The notes beneath the pieces were generated by a model. The model saw only the letters and a program-made list of their open reading frames with translations. It had not been told where the DNA came from and did no database searches. Made by a program: the position numbers and the translations under genes. Positions 37,167-44,528 of a stretch of 64,000 nt of DNA are shown here, piece after piece. Positions within the stretch are counted from its first letter, which is position 1. Each line of letters opens with the position of its first letter. Source of the stretch: Pseudomonas gingeri (GTDB lineage Bacteria; Pseudomonadota; Gammaproteobacteria; Pseudomonadales; Pseudomonadaceae); contig NZ_JACAPR010000022.1 in NCBI RefSeq assembly GCF_013385635.1, positions 46,333 to 110,332 of the forward strand, in the 5' to 3' direction.

Positions 37167-39158
37167 TCAGTGCGGGGCGCGGGGAATGGTCTTGAGCAGA
37201 TCGGCCGGGCTGATATGGCCGACCACGGCGCTGCCCGGTTGCGGCAGGTCGAGGATATGCCCCTTGATCTTGCCGACCACATGCATTTCGCACGGCTTGC
37301 AGTCGAACTTCAGGGTCAGCACTTCGTCACCGTGGATCAACTGCATCGGCGCGACCTTGGTGCGCACGCCAGTGACGCCCTTGGCCTGTTTCGGGCACAG
37401 GTTGAAGGAGAAACGCAGGCAGTGCTTGGTGATCATCACCGGCACCTCGCCGGTTTCCTCGTGAGCCTCGTAGGCCGCATCGATCAGCTTGACGCCGTGA
37501 CGGTGGTAGAAGTCGCGGGCCTTCTGGTTGTAGACGTTGGCCAGGAACGACAGGTGCGAATCCGGGTACACCGGTGGTGGACTGGTCTCGGCCTTGCGCC
37601 CGCCACGGGGGTGAGCGGCGATACGCGCGCTGGTCAGGGCTTCGATCACTTCGCGGCGCAAGGTCTTGAGCTGCGAGTTGGGAATGAAGAACGCCTGGGG
37701 TGCATCCAGCTCGATGGCCGTGGCGTGGTACTGGGTGGTGCCCAGTTGGCCAAGCAGGTCGTGCAGTTGCTCCAGGGCCTGTTCCGGCTTGTTGGCCAGG
37801 CCGAACGGACCGTCCAGGGCGACGCTGGCGCTGATACCTTCTTCGCTGGTGGCGGTGAGCTCCAGACACGCCTCGCGCAGACGGGCGACCCAGGACAGAC
37901 CGATGCGGCGCTCGGCGGAGTTCTTCAGCAGGGCCTGTTGCCAGTTGTGGTCCAGGTTGCGGTTCAGCGGGTGGTTCGGCCGCAGGCTGTGCAGGCCGGC
38001 CGGCATTTCGTTGGGCTCGACGCGGTAGCGATAGCGCTTCTCGCCATCTTCTTCGAATTCGCCTTTGGCTTCGGCGATATTGGCACGGAAACCCACCACT
38101 TCGCGCTTGATCAGCACGTTGAGGCCGTCACCGTTGGACAGCGGTTCGAAGGTCACTACCTGCAGGTCACGCTTGCCGGCTTTCTCCACCACGCCCACCG
38201 GCAGGCCGGTGAAGGTCGGGGTGTCGAAGGCGCCGATATCGATCTTGCGGTCGCTGACGAAGTAGTCGGTGCTGCCGCGGTGGAAGGTCTTTTCCGGGTC
38301 CGGCAGGAAGAAGTGCGCGGTACGGCCGCTGGAGGCACGGGCCAGGTCCGGGCGGTCTTCGAGGATTTCGTCGAGGCGCTGACGGTAGTAGGCGGTGATG
38401 TTCTTCACATAGCCCATGTCCTTGTAGCGCCCCTCGATCTTGAACGAGCGCACGCCGGCGTCGACCAGGGCGCGCAGGTTGGCGCTCTGGTTGTTGTCCT
38501 TCATCGACAGCAGGTGTTTTTCGAAAGCGACCACGCGACCCTGGTCGTCCTTGAGGGTATAGGGCAGGCGGCAGGCCTGGGAGCAGTCGCCACGGTTGGC
38601 GCTGCGGCCGTTCTGCGCGTGGGAGATATTGCACTGGCCGGAAAACGCCACGCACAACGCGCCATGGATGAAGAACTCGATGGCCGCGTCGGTCTCGTCG
38701 GCAATCGCGCGGATCTCCTGCAGGTTCAGCTCGCGGGCCAGGACCAGTTGGGAGAAACCGGCCTGGTCGAGGAACTTGGCCCGGGCCAGGGTGCGGATAT
38801 CGGTCTGGGTGCTGGCATGCAGCTCGATCGGCGGGATATCCAGTTCCATCACGCCCAGGTCCTGGACGATCAACGCATCGACACCGGCATCGTGGAGCTG
38901 GTGGATCAGCTTGCGCGCCGGTTCCAGCTCATTGTCGTGCAGGATGGTGTTGATGGTGGTGAAGACCCTGGCGTGATAACGCCGGGCGAACTCCACCAAC
39001 TGGGCGATATCGCTCACTTCGTTGCAGGCGTTGTGGCGGGCGCCGAAGCTCGGGCCGCCGATATACACGGCATCGGCGCCGTGCAGGATGGCCTCGCGGG
39101 CAATCGCCACGTCGCGGGCAGGGCTGAGCAATTCCAGGTGATGCTTGGGTAGGGACAT
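37167..39158 (-). CDS. rlhA: 23S rRNA C2501 hydroxylase, U32 peptidase-like (RlhA/YdcP)
   Basis: 663 residues, the length of E. coli RlhA (about 653) rather than the shorter TrhP/YegQ. From memory the match to RlhA is strong along its whole length: LELLSPARD at the start, GADAVYIGGPSFGARHNA, QVCR-type cysteine region SANRGDCSQACRLPYTLKD, SFKIEGRYKDM, and FNLCPKQAKG with DCKPCEMHV near the end. The Cys residues fit an iron-sulfur cluster. RlhA makes 5-hydroxycytidine in the peptidyl transferase region of 23S rRNA, using prephenate-derived chemistry. It lies upstream of, and on the same strand as, the MFS operon with a 151-base gap, and is probably core genome marking the edge of the NRPS locus. 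Confidence 0.95.
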   Translation of the reverse strand: MSLPKHHLELLSPARDVAIAREAILHGADAVYIGGPSFGARHNACNEVSDIAQLVEFARRYHARVFTTINTILHDNELEPARKLIHQLHDAGVDALIVQDLGVMELDIPPIELHASTQTDIRTLARAKFLDQAGFSQLVLARELNLQEIRAIADETDAAIEFFIHGALCVAFSGQCNISHAQNGRSANRGDCSQACRLPYTLKDDQGRVVAFEKHLLSMKDNNQSANLRALVDAGVRSFKIEGRYKDMGYVKNITAYYRQRLDEILEDRPDLARASSGRTAHFFLPDPEKTFHRGSTDYFVSDRKIDIGAFDTPTFTGLPVGVVEKAGKRDLQVVTFEPLSNGDGLNVLIKREVVGFRANIAEAKGEFEEDGEKRYRYRVEPNEMPAGLHSLRPNHPLNRNLDHNWQQALLKNSAERRIGLSWVARLREACLELTATSEEGISASVALDGPFGLANKPEQALEQLHDLLGQLGTTQYHATAIELDAPQAFFIPNSQLKTLRREVIEALTSARIAAHPRGGRKAETSPPPVYPDSHLSFLANVYNQKARDFYHRHGVKLIDAAYEAHEETGEVPVMITKHCLRFSFNLCPKQAKGVTGVRTKVAPMQLIHGDEVLTLKFDCKPCEMHVVGKIKGHILDLPQPGSAVVGHISPADLLKTIPRAPH

Positions 39159-39261
39159 GTTTTTTTAGTCAGGCTTCACGGTCAAGGCGTGCATTGTAGC
39201 GGCGAAACGACCTGGGCGGCACCCGTTGCCGCCGCAACCGCGAGCAACGCGGTCCTTCATC

Positions 39262-39395
39262 GATCGTTCCCACGCTCTGCGCTCATCGTTCTACACAAGT
39301 CCCACTGAATAAATGCAGCCCGTGACGCTCCGCGTCACAAGAGCGGACGCAGAGCGTCCAGTGAGGCATTCCCACGCCGGAGCGTGGGAACGATC
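39262..39395. repeat. Nested inverted-repeat element of a Pseudomonas type
   Basis: Outer arms GATCGTTCCCACGCTC (39262-39277) and GAGCGTGGGAACGATC (39380-39395) are a perfect 16-base inverted repeat. Inside are stems GTGACGC/GCGTCAC (39322-39328 with 39332-39338), GGACGC/GCGTCC (39345-39350 with 39354-39359), and TTCCCACGC/GCGTGGGAA next to the right arm. The TTCCCACGC-type palindromes are a familiar dispersed element of Pseudomonas genomes. It fills the gap between rlhA and the RidA gene. Confidence 0.8.
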
Positions 39396-39402
39396 ATCCG
39401 CG

Positions 39403-39783
39403 TCAGGCCTTTGCGGCCATCGCGGTGACTTCGACTTTCATGCCTTCGACGCCGAGCGCGGCCACGCCGATAGCGGCGCGTACAGGCCATGGCTTGGCGA
39501 AGAAGCGCTTGTAGACCTCGTTGAAAGCCGGCCGGTCGGTGATGTCGGTGAGGTAGATGGTCAGGTGCAGGACCCGATCCAGCGAGCTGCCGGCTTTTTC
39601 CAGCGCGACCTTGAGGGCCTGCAGGGTGCATTCGCTCTGCAAGGTGATATCGCCCAGCTCCAGGCTGCCATCGGCGCGGGTGGGGATCTGGGTGGAGACC
39701 AGCAGGCCGGCGAAACCGGCGACGTCGGAGGAGATGGAGTCCGCGTCGGGATCGGGCGTGAAGGTGATGTCTGGATTGGCCAT
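39403..39783 (-). CDS. RidA/YjgF-YER057c family protein
   Basis: 126 residues from ATG 39783 (MANPDITF), preceded by a GAGAT-type site; upstream in-frame codons to 39873 lack family sequence. Recognisable RidA features include the central FAGLLVSTQIPTRADGSL segment, LHLTIYLTDITDRPAFNEVY, and the C-terminal PVRAAIGVAALGVEGMKVEVTAMA with the conserved Arg of the RidA active site. RidA proteins deaminate reactive enamine/imine intermediates from PLP enzymes; members of this branch may have other substrates. It is divergent from the HxlR regulator across about 170 AT-richer bases. Confidence 0.9.
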   Translation of the reverse strand: MANPDITFTPDPDADSISSDVAGFAGLLVSTQIPTRADGSLELGDITLQSECTLQALKVALEKAGSSLDRVLHLTIYLTDITDRPAFNEVYKRFFAKPWPVRAAIGVAALGVEGMKVEVTAMAAKA

Positions 39784-39890
39784 GGGGATCTCTTGTTCGA
39801 TGAAGTATTCAACACGGCCGGCAGTATAAGCCCACGGCAAAATAGCGCATCCCCGACGAGTGGTTTTGCACACCGGAAAATAGTCACTTG

Positions 39891-39919
39891 CATAATGAAA
39901 GTTGGCATGAAATATTATG
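39891..39919. promoter_or_regulatory. Candidate operator/promoter between ridA-like gene and hxlR-like gene
   Basis: An AT-rich divergent intergenic stretch holds the inverted repeat CATAAT (39891-39896) and ATTATG (39914-39919), centre to centre about 23 bases apart, immediately before the HxlR start. HxlR proteins often bind such repeats and autoregulate. This is a pattern observation only. Confidence 0.35.
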
Positions 39920-39953
39920 AATGTAATTTTTATCGCCGATGCCGGAAGCGATC

Positions 39954-40475
39954 ATGAAAAGAGCCAGCTTTCACCCGATGCCTTGTCCTGTTGCCCGAGC
40001 CCTGGAGCAACTGGGTGACGGCTGGAGTCTGTTGATCCTGCGCGATGCCTTTTATGGGTTGCGCCGTTTCGATGACTTCCTCAACAGCCTGGGCATTGCC
40101 ACCAACACCCTGACCCGGCGCCTTAACGACCTGGTGCTTGCCGGCCTGCTGGAGCGGCGTCCCTATCAGGACAAGCCGCCGCGCTACGAATACCACCTCA
40201 CCGAGGCCGGTCGTGATCTGCGGCCGGTGATCCTGACCCTCATGGCCTGGGGCGCGAAGCATGCCAAAGGTTCGCGCAGGGTCTACCTGGCCGATGAGGC
40301 CACCGGCCAGCCGGTGGACCTGGCGCTGATGGATGCCAATACCGGCAAGCGCATCACCCGCGAAGGGCACCGGGTCCATGTCACCGCGGACGCCGACGAG
40401 CTGAGCCAGTGGCGCGTGCGAACCGGCCAGGCCCACCCGCTGGACGACACCCTGGTCAGTCCGTTCCCCAATTAA
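39954..40475 (+). CDS. HxlR-family winged-helix transcriptional regulator
   Basis: 173 residues from ATG 39954, preferred over the in-frame ATG at 39939 because GGAAG precedes it. The N-terminal 100 residues carry the HxlR signature: PCPVARALEQLGDGWSLLILRD, FDDFLNSLGIATNTLTRRLNDL, then a wing and YHLTEAGRDL. The C-terminal 70 residues are an extra domain seen in some members. It lies 23 bases upstream of the EmrA-like gene on the same strand, so it most likely controls that efflux pair, perhaps in response to a reactive or quinone-like ligand. Confidence 0.92.
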   Translation: MKRASFHPMPCPVARALEQLGDGWSLLILRDAFYGLRRFDDFLNSLGIATNTLTRRLNDLVLAGLLERRPYQDKPPRYEYHLTEAGRDLRPVILTLMAWGAKHAKGSRRVYLADEATGQPVDLALMDANTGKRITREGHRVHVTADADELSQWRVRTGQAHPLDDTLVSPFPN

Positions 40476-40498
40476 TCTGTTTGCAGAGGTCACTCACC

Positions 40499-41647
40499 AT
40501 GGACGCTCAAGTCCGCGTTGCACCCGGCCAAGTTACACCCGCTCTAGAAGCGGCCGCCGTCACTCCAGCCGCCCCGGTCAGCAGGAAAAAGCTCGTGCGT
40601 CTGGCCGTGCTCGCCCTGGCCGTCGCCGGCGCGGCGGCCTACGGCAGTCACTGGTGGTTGGCCGGGCGGTTTATCGAAGACACCGACGATGCCTATATCG
40701 GTGCCGAGGTCACGGTGATCAGCGCCAAGGTGCCGGGCTATATCACCGAGGTGGCGGTGGTCGACAACCAGTTCGTCAAGGCCGGCGACCTGCTGGCGCG
40801 GATCGATGTCCGTGACTATCGCACCGCGCTGGCCAAGGCCGAGGGTGCCGTGGCCGCGCAACGGGCGAGCCTGGCCAATCTGGCGGCCACCGAGCAGTTG
40901 CAGCAGGCGCTGATCAGCCAGGCCGGCTCGCAGATCGATGCCAGCGAAGCCGAAGCCCAGCGCGCCCATGACGATCATGCGCGTTATCAGACCCTGGTGC
41001 GCAGCCAGGCCGTCTCCGTCGAAAGCGCCCAGCGCGCCGACGCCACCTGGAAGACCGCCCAGGCCGAGCGGGCCCACGCCCAGGCGGGGCTGTTGGCGGC
41101 ACGGCGGCAACTGGCGGTGATCGATACCCAGCGGCAGCAGGCCCAGGCCATGCTCGAACAGGCCCAGGCCGAACGCGACCAGGCACAACTGAACCTCGGC
41201 TACACCGAACTGCGCGCGCCAGTGGACGGTTATGTCGGCAATCGCCGGGCCAAGGTCGGCGCCTATGCCGCCGCCGGCAGCCAGTTGGTCTCGGTGGTAC
41301 CGGCCCATGGCCTGTGGGTGGATGCCAACTTCAAGGAAGACCAGTTATCGCGCATGCAGATCGGCCAGGCGGTCAGCGTCAAGGCCGATATCCTTCCTGG
41401 CCGGGAGTTCCACGGCCATATCGAAAGCCTGGCACCGGCCACCGGTGCGCAGTTCAGCGTGTTGCCACCGGAGAACGCCACCGGCAACTTCACCAAGATT
41501 GTCCAGCGCGTGCCGGTACGGATTCGCCTTGATGGCGACGATGCCGACTTCGGTGCCTTGCGTCCCGGCCTCTCGGTCATGACCGAAGTGAACACCCGCG
41601 ACAAGCCGGAAACCCTGCCCGCCGTTGCCCAGGCCGACCGGCCATGA
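40499..41647 (+). CDS. HlyD/EmrA-type membrane fusion protein
   Basis: 382 residues from ATG 40499 (AGAGGT eight bases upstream); the longer frame to 40409 lies inside hxlR. One membrane segment near residues 35-55 is followed by a biotinyl-lipoyl half motif (DDAYIGAEVTVISAKVPGYI), a long Ala/Gln-rich coiled coil, a second lipoyl half (LNLGYTELRAPVDGYVG) and a beta-barrel. This is the periplasmic adaptor linking an inner-membrane MFS pump to an outer-membrane channel. Its stop overlaps the start of the EmrB-like gene. No outer-membrane channel gene is present, so one is probably supplied from elsewhere. Confidence 0.94.
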   Translation: MDAQVRVAPGQVTPALEAAAVTPAAPVSRKKLVRLAVLALAVAGAAAYGSHWWLAGRFIEDTDDAYIGAEVTVISAKVPGYITEVAVVDNQFVKAGDLLARIDVRDYRTALAKAEGAVAAQRASLANLAATEQLQQALISQAGSQIDASEAEAQRAHDDHARYQTLVRSQAVSVESAQRADATWKTAQAERAHAQAGLLAARRQLAVIDTQRQQAQAMLEQAQAERDQAQLNLGYTELRAPVDGYVGNRRAKVGAYAAAGSQLVSVVPAHGLWVDANFKEDQLSRMQIGQAVSVKADILPGREFHGHIESLAPATGAQFSVLPPENATGNFTKIVQRVPVRIRLDGDDADFGALRPGLSVMTEVNTRDKPETLPAVAQADRP

Positions 41648-43209
41648 GCAGCGAGCTGCCGACGCTGACCACCCGGCAAAAGGTCGCCGCCTTCGCCTGC
41701 ATGTGCGTCGGCATGTTCATCGCGCTGATCGATATCCAGATCGTGTCCGCTTCCCTGAAGGATATCGGCGGCGGTCTGTCGGCCGGCGCGGACGACACCG
41801 CCTGGGTGCAGACGGCCTACCTGATCGCCGAGATCATCGTGATTCCGCTGTCGGGCTGGTTGTCCCGGGTGATGAGCACCCGCTGGCTGTTCGCCGCTTC
41901 CGCCGCGGGCTTCACCCTGACCAGCCTGCTGTGTGCGATGGCCTGGAATATCCAGAGCATGATCGTCTTCCGGGCTCTGCAGGGTTTCCTTGGCGGTTCG
42001 ATGATTCCGCTGGTGTTCACCACGGCCTTTATCTACTTCGGCGGCAAGCAGCGGATCGTCGCCGCCTCGACCATCGGCGCCATTGCCTCGCTGGCACCTA
42101 CCCTGGGCCCGGCGGTGGGCGGCCTGATCACCGATATTTCCTCGTGGCACTGGCTGTTCTATATCAACCTGGTGCCCGGCCTGTTCGTGACCCTGGCCGT
42201 GCCGATGCTGGTCAAGGTCGACAAACCGAACCCGGCGCTGCTCAAGGGCGCCGACTACATCGGTATCGTGCTGATGGCGGTGTTCCTCGGCTGCCTGGAG
42301 TACACCCTGGAGGAGGGGCCGCGCTGGAACTGGTTCAGTGACAGCACCATCACCACCACGGCCTGGGTGGCGGCAGTGAGCGGGGCGCTGTTTATCTGGC
42401 GCTGCCTGGAGATCGAAGAGCCGATTGTCGACCTGCGCGCCCTGGGCGATCGCAACTTCGCCCTGGGTTGCCTGTTCTCCTTTATCACCGGGATCGGCAT
42501 CTTCGCCACCATCTACCTGACGCCGCTGTTTCTCGGTCGGGTGCGCGGCTACGGTGCATTCGACATCGGCCTGGCGGTGTTCTCCACGGGCATCTTCCAG
42601 TTGCTGGCAATCCCGGTGTACGCCTTCCTGGCGGGCCGTATCGACCTGCGCTGGATCCTGATGATCGGCCTGGCGCTGTTCGGTCTGTCGATGTGGAACT
42701 TTGCACCGATCACCCATGATTGGGGCGCCAAGGAGCTGTTGCTGCCGCAAGCGATACGTGGCTTTGCCCAGCAGTTGACGGTGGCGCCGACCGTGACCCT
42801 GACCCTCGGTGCCCTGGCACCCGCGCGACTGAAACTCGCCTCGGGGCTGTTCAACCTGATGCGCAACCTTGGCGGGGCCATCGGTATCGCGGCCTGTGCC
42901 ACGGTGCTCAACGACCGCACCAACCTGCATTTCCTGCGCCTGGCGGAACACCTGAACATTCGCAACGAAAGCATGAACCTGTGGCTGGAGCAGTTGAGCG
43001 ACAACGCCCAGGTACTCGGCCAGAGCAGCCTCGACGCCAGCCAGATCGCTTTGCGCCAGCTGTGGGTGCTGACCTGGCGTGAAGCGCAGACCCTGACCTA
43101 TGCCGATGCCTTTCTGGTGATCATGGTCTGCTTTGTGTTCGCCACGGCCCTGGTGCCACTGATGCGCAAGGTCCAGCCACCGAAGCAGCCGTCGGCTGAC
43201 GCGCATTGA
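41644..43209 (+). CDS. DHA2-family MFS efflux pump (EmrB-like)
   Basis: 521 residues with about 14 membrane segments, typical of DHA2 transporters. Visible motifs are FIALIDIQIVSASLKDI in segment 1 (the EmrB-type acidic residue), WVQTAYLIAEII, RALQGFLGGSMIP and the antiporter motif ASLAPTLGPAVGGLITD. The ATG overlaps the EmrA-like gene (ATGA). With the adaptor it forms a drug/proton antiport pump across both membranes. The regulator, adaptor and pump form one transcription unit. It could export a product of either flanking cluster or serve general solvent and drug tolerance. Confidence 0.95.
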   Translation: MSSELPTLTTRQKVAAFACMCVGMFIALIDIQIVSASLKDIGGGLSAGADDTAWVQTAYLIAEIIVIPLSGWLSRVMSTRWLFAASAAGFTLTSLLCAMAWNIQSMIVFRALQGFLGGSMIPLVFTTAFIYFGGKQRIVAASTIGAIASLAPTLGPAVGGLITDISSWHWLFYINLVPGLFVTLAVPMLVKVDKPNPALLKGADYIGIVLMAVFLGCLEYTLEEGPRWNWFSDSTITTTAWVAAVSGALFIWRCLEIEEPIVDLRALGDRNFALGCLFSFITGIGIFATIYLTPLFLGRVRGYGAFDIGLAVFSTGIFQLLAIPVYAFLAGRIDLRWILMIGLALFGLSMWNFAPITHDWGAKELLLPQAIRGFAQQLTVAPTVTLTLGALAPARLKLASGLFNLMRNLGGAIGIAACATVLNDRTNLHFLRLAEHLNIRNESMNLWLEQLSDNAQVLGQSSLDASQIALRQLWVLTWREAQTLTYADAFLVIMVCFVFATALVPLMRKVQPPKQPSADAH

Positions 43210-43234
43210 GTCGGGAGGAGGGCGACTGGCTGCT

Positions 43235-43876
43235 TCAGTCGTCCTTGCGGCAGACCACATGGATAAACGGCAGGCTGCCACTGCCCGCCGGCTCATCGAT
43301 GGCGCTGAACGCTACCAGCCCGAAGGCGCCGAACTCACGCTCGACCGAGACAGCGTCGTAGAAGAACATCGGCAGGCCGGGGGCTCTTTCGTAGCAGTCC
43401 TCTCCCAGCCGTTTGCCCTGGCCGTACATCGGCGCTTGTTTCGAGATCACCGTGAAGACCATCTGGCCGCCAGCTGCCAGCTGTTGGTAGCAGTCGCGCA
43501 GCAGCTTGGCGCGCCCGGTGGCATCGAGCAGGTAAATCAGCCCATGGCAGAAGATGCCATCGTACTGCCGGTTGTCGTACGGCATATCGCTGACCGGGCC
43601 GTGATGAATGGGAATCTGCAGGCCAAGCCGGGAGCGGGCGAGGGCGATGGCCGTATCGGCGATCTCGATCCCGGTGACGGACATGCCGTGCTCGAGAAAG
43701 ACCCCGGCGTTCCTGCCATAGCCGATGCCGGGGATCAGCACGTCCCTGACACCCGCTTGAACGAAACTGTCGTTGGCAAGGATGGCCGACGCGGTCGGCT
43801 CGAAGCCCCACATCAGCTGGTTTTCGGTAAAGGCGTTTTCCCAGAATTCGGTCATGGTGATTCGGCTGTCCGGCAT
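43235..43876 (-). CDS. Class I SAM-dependent methyltransferase
   Basis: 213 residues. N-terminal FWENAFTENQLMWGFEP and the SAM-binding loop VLIPGIGYGRNAGVF (motif I) are followed by an acidic residue in GIEIAD and a YDGIFCHGLIYLL segment (post motif). It resembles small-molecule methyltransferases with thiopurine-methyltransferase-like N-termini. The acceptor is unknown. It is convergent with the EmrB-like gene (25 bases apart) and divergent from Region 3. The start at 43876 is uncertain; an ATG at 43855 is an alternative and neither has a strong ribosome binding site. Confidence 0.85.
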   Translation of the reverse strand: MPDSRITMTEFWENAFTENQLMWGFEPTASAILANDSFVQAGVRDVLIPGIGYGRNAGVFLEHGMSVTGIEIADTAIALARSRLGLQIPIHHGPVSDMPYDNRQYDGIFCHGLIYLLDATGRAKLLRDCYQQLAAGGQMVFTVISKQAPMYGQGKRLGEDCYERAPGLPMFFYDAVSVEREFGAFGLVAFSAIDEPAGSGSLPFIHVVCRKDD

Positions 43877-43879
43877 TTG

Positions 43880-43900
43880 ACGTAACTTAAACTATTACGT
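43880..43900. promoter_or_regulatory. Inverted repeat upstream of the methyltransferase gene
   Basis: ACGTAA (43880-43885) and TTACGT (43895-43900) form a perfect six-base inverted repeat with a nine-base AT-rich centre, ending four bases before the start codon. The placement suits a repressor operator. The regulator is unknown. Confidence 0.4.
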
Positions 43901-43980
43901 GAGTTTCCAGGCGTCAATCACCCTGTGACAAGCGATGCTGCTCGTTTAAGGAACCGAAATCTCGAAAACGCCACGTAACC

Positions 43981-44053
43981 TGTAGGAGCCGGGCTTGCCC
44001 GCGAAGCTTTTAGCGAACTCACGGGCCTCTCGCTGGCAAGCCAGGCTCCTACA
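43981..44053. repeat. REP doublet (REPIN-like)
   Basis: Arms TGTAGGAGCCGGGCTTGCCC... (from 43981) and ...GGCAAGCCAGGCTCCTACA (to 44053) pair over 24 bases with two mismatches around a 25-base centre. The core GTAGGAGC...GGCTTGCC is the common REP of fluorescent pseudomonads. It sits at the boundary between Region 2 and Region 3. Confidence 0.9.
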
Positions 44054-44247
44054 AGGGCCGTGTTTACCAAGCCCGCTCGGTACACCTGTCAGCGAGACAG
44101 GCATAAGTTAAGGGCATTATGCCATGACTAAAAATTTTCAAAATATGTTGATCGGACTGTTGATTTAACTCGTACAGACGAGTAGGTTTATTACGAAATG
44201 TTACCCACAAAGCTCTTCATAACAAGATCCCGCAAAGGATAAAGAGC

Positions 44248-44325
44248 ATGAACCGTAATGAACTACCCGTATGGTTTTGCCTGAACCGAAAAGACCCCAC
44301 CGTCGAGCGATGTTGTCGCGCCTGA
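44248..44325 (+). CDS. Possible 25-residue peptide gene in the cluster leader
   Basis: ATG 44248 is preceded by AAAGGA with an eight-base spacer, and the frame runs 25 codons to TGA at 44325. The peptide starts MNRNELPVWFCLNRKD and ends with a Cys-Cys pair (VERCCRA); it has three Cys (11, 22, 23), one Trp and one Phe. It could be a modified-peptide precursor for the enzymes downstream, a regulatory leader peptide, or chance. There is no classical leader/core cleavage site that I can recognise. Support is the ribosome binding site and its position alone. Confidence 0.35.
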   Translation: MNRNELPVWFCLNRKDPTVERCCRA

Positions 44326-44407
44326 TGAGTTGAGTTTCTCCCTGTATTAACACCCATGCCCGAGACGGGCAGGTAGTTGCCTGCAATAAATTCCTGGAGA
44401 AGAACCG

Positions 44408-44428
44408 ATGGCATTTAGATGGCGTTAA
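44408..44428 (+). CDS. Possible 6-codon leader minigene (MAFRWR)
   Basis: GGAG at 44396-44399, an eight-base spacer, ATG GCA TTT AGA TGG CGT TAA. The stop codon falls inside the left arm of a perfect eight-base stem (44422-44429 with 44437-44444), so a ribosome finishing this frame would open the stem. This geometry fits translational attenuation of the downstream gene. It is too short for any homology argument. Confidence 0.3.
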   Translation: MAFRWR

Positions 44429-44528
44429 GCCAGAAACTTAACGCTACGTCCAAGCCTATGCATGATTTAAAGCTAGCCGTTTTAAGCGCGTGAGAATCAA
44501 CACATTAATATTGGTTGAGGGATCTGCC

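Larger units (their letters stand above)
44054..44528 (+). other. Long AT-richer leader upstream of the glycosyltransferase/radical SAM cluster
   Basis: 475 bases without a conventional gene. The composition is clearly less GC-rich than the surroundings. It holds a small stem CTCGT/ACGAG near 44170, two very short open frames with good ribosome binding sites (annotated separately), and three stems: GCCCG/CGGGC (44358-44370), GCAGG/CCTGC (44369-44384, overlapping the first by two bases so the two exclude each other) and GCGTTAAG/CTTAACGC (44422-44444). A third short frame (44458-44493, 11 codons, no ribosome binding site) ends over the region just before the glycosyltransferase start. This looks like a regulated 5' leader. 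Confidence 0.55.

Noticed and set aside
37095..39152. 685-codon plus-strand frame opposite rlhA
   Set aside because: The minus-strand product matches RlhA along its whole length; the opposite frame has no recognisable motifs.
44201..44414. Two 60-65 codon minus-strand frames in the cluster leader
   Set aside because: No ribosome binding sites, no recognisable sequence, and they oppose a region with better-supported short plus-strand frames.
44408..44428. Microcin C-like (MccA) hexapeptide gene
   Set aside because: Short mccA-type genes need an adjacent MccB-type adenylating enzyme, and none is present; a leader role is simpler.
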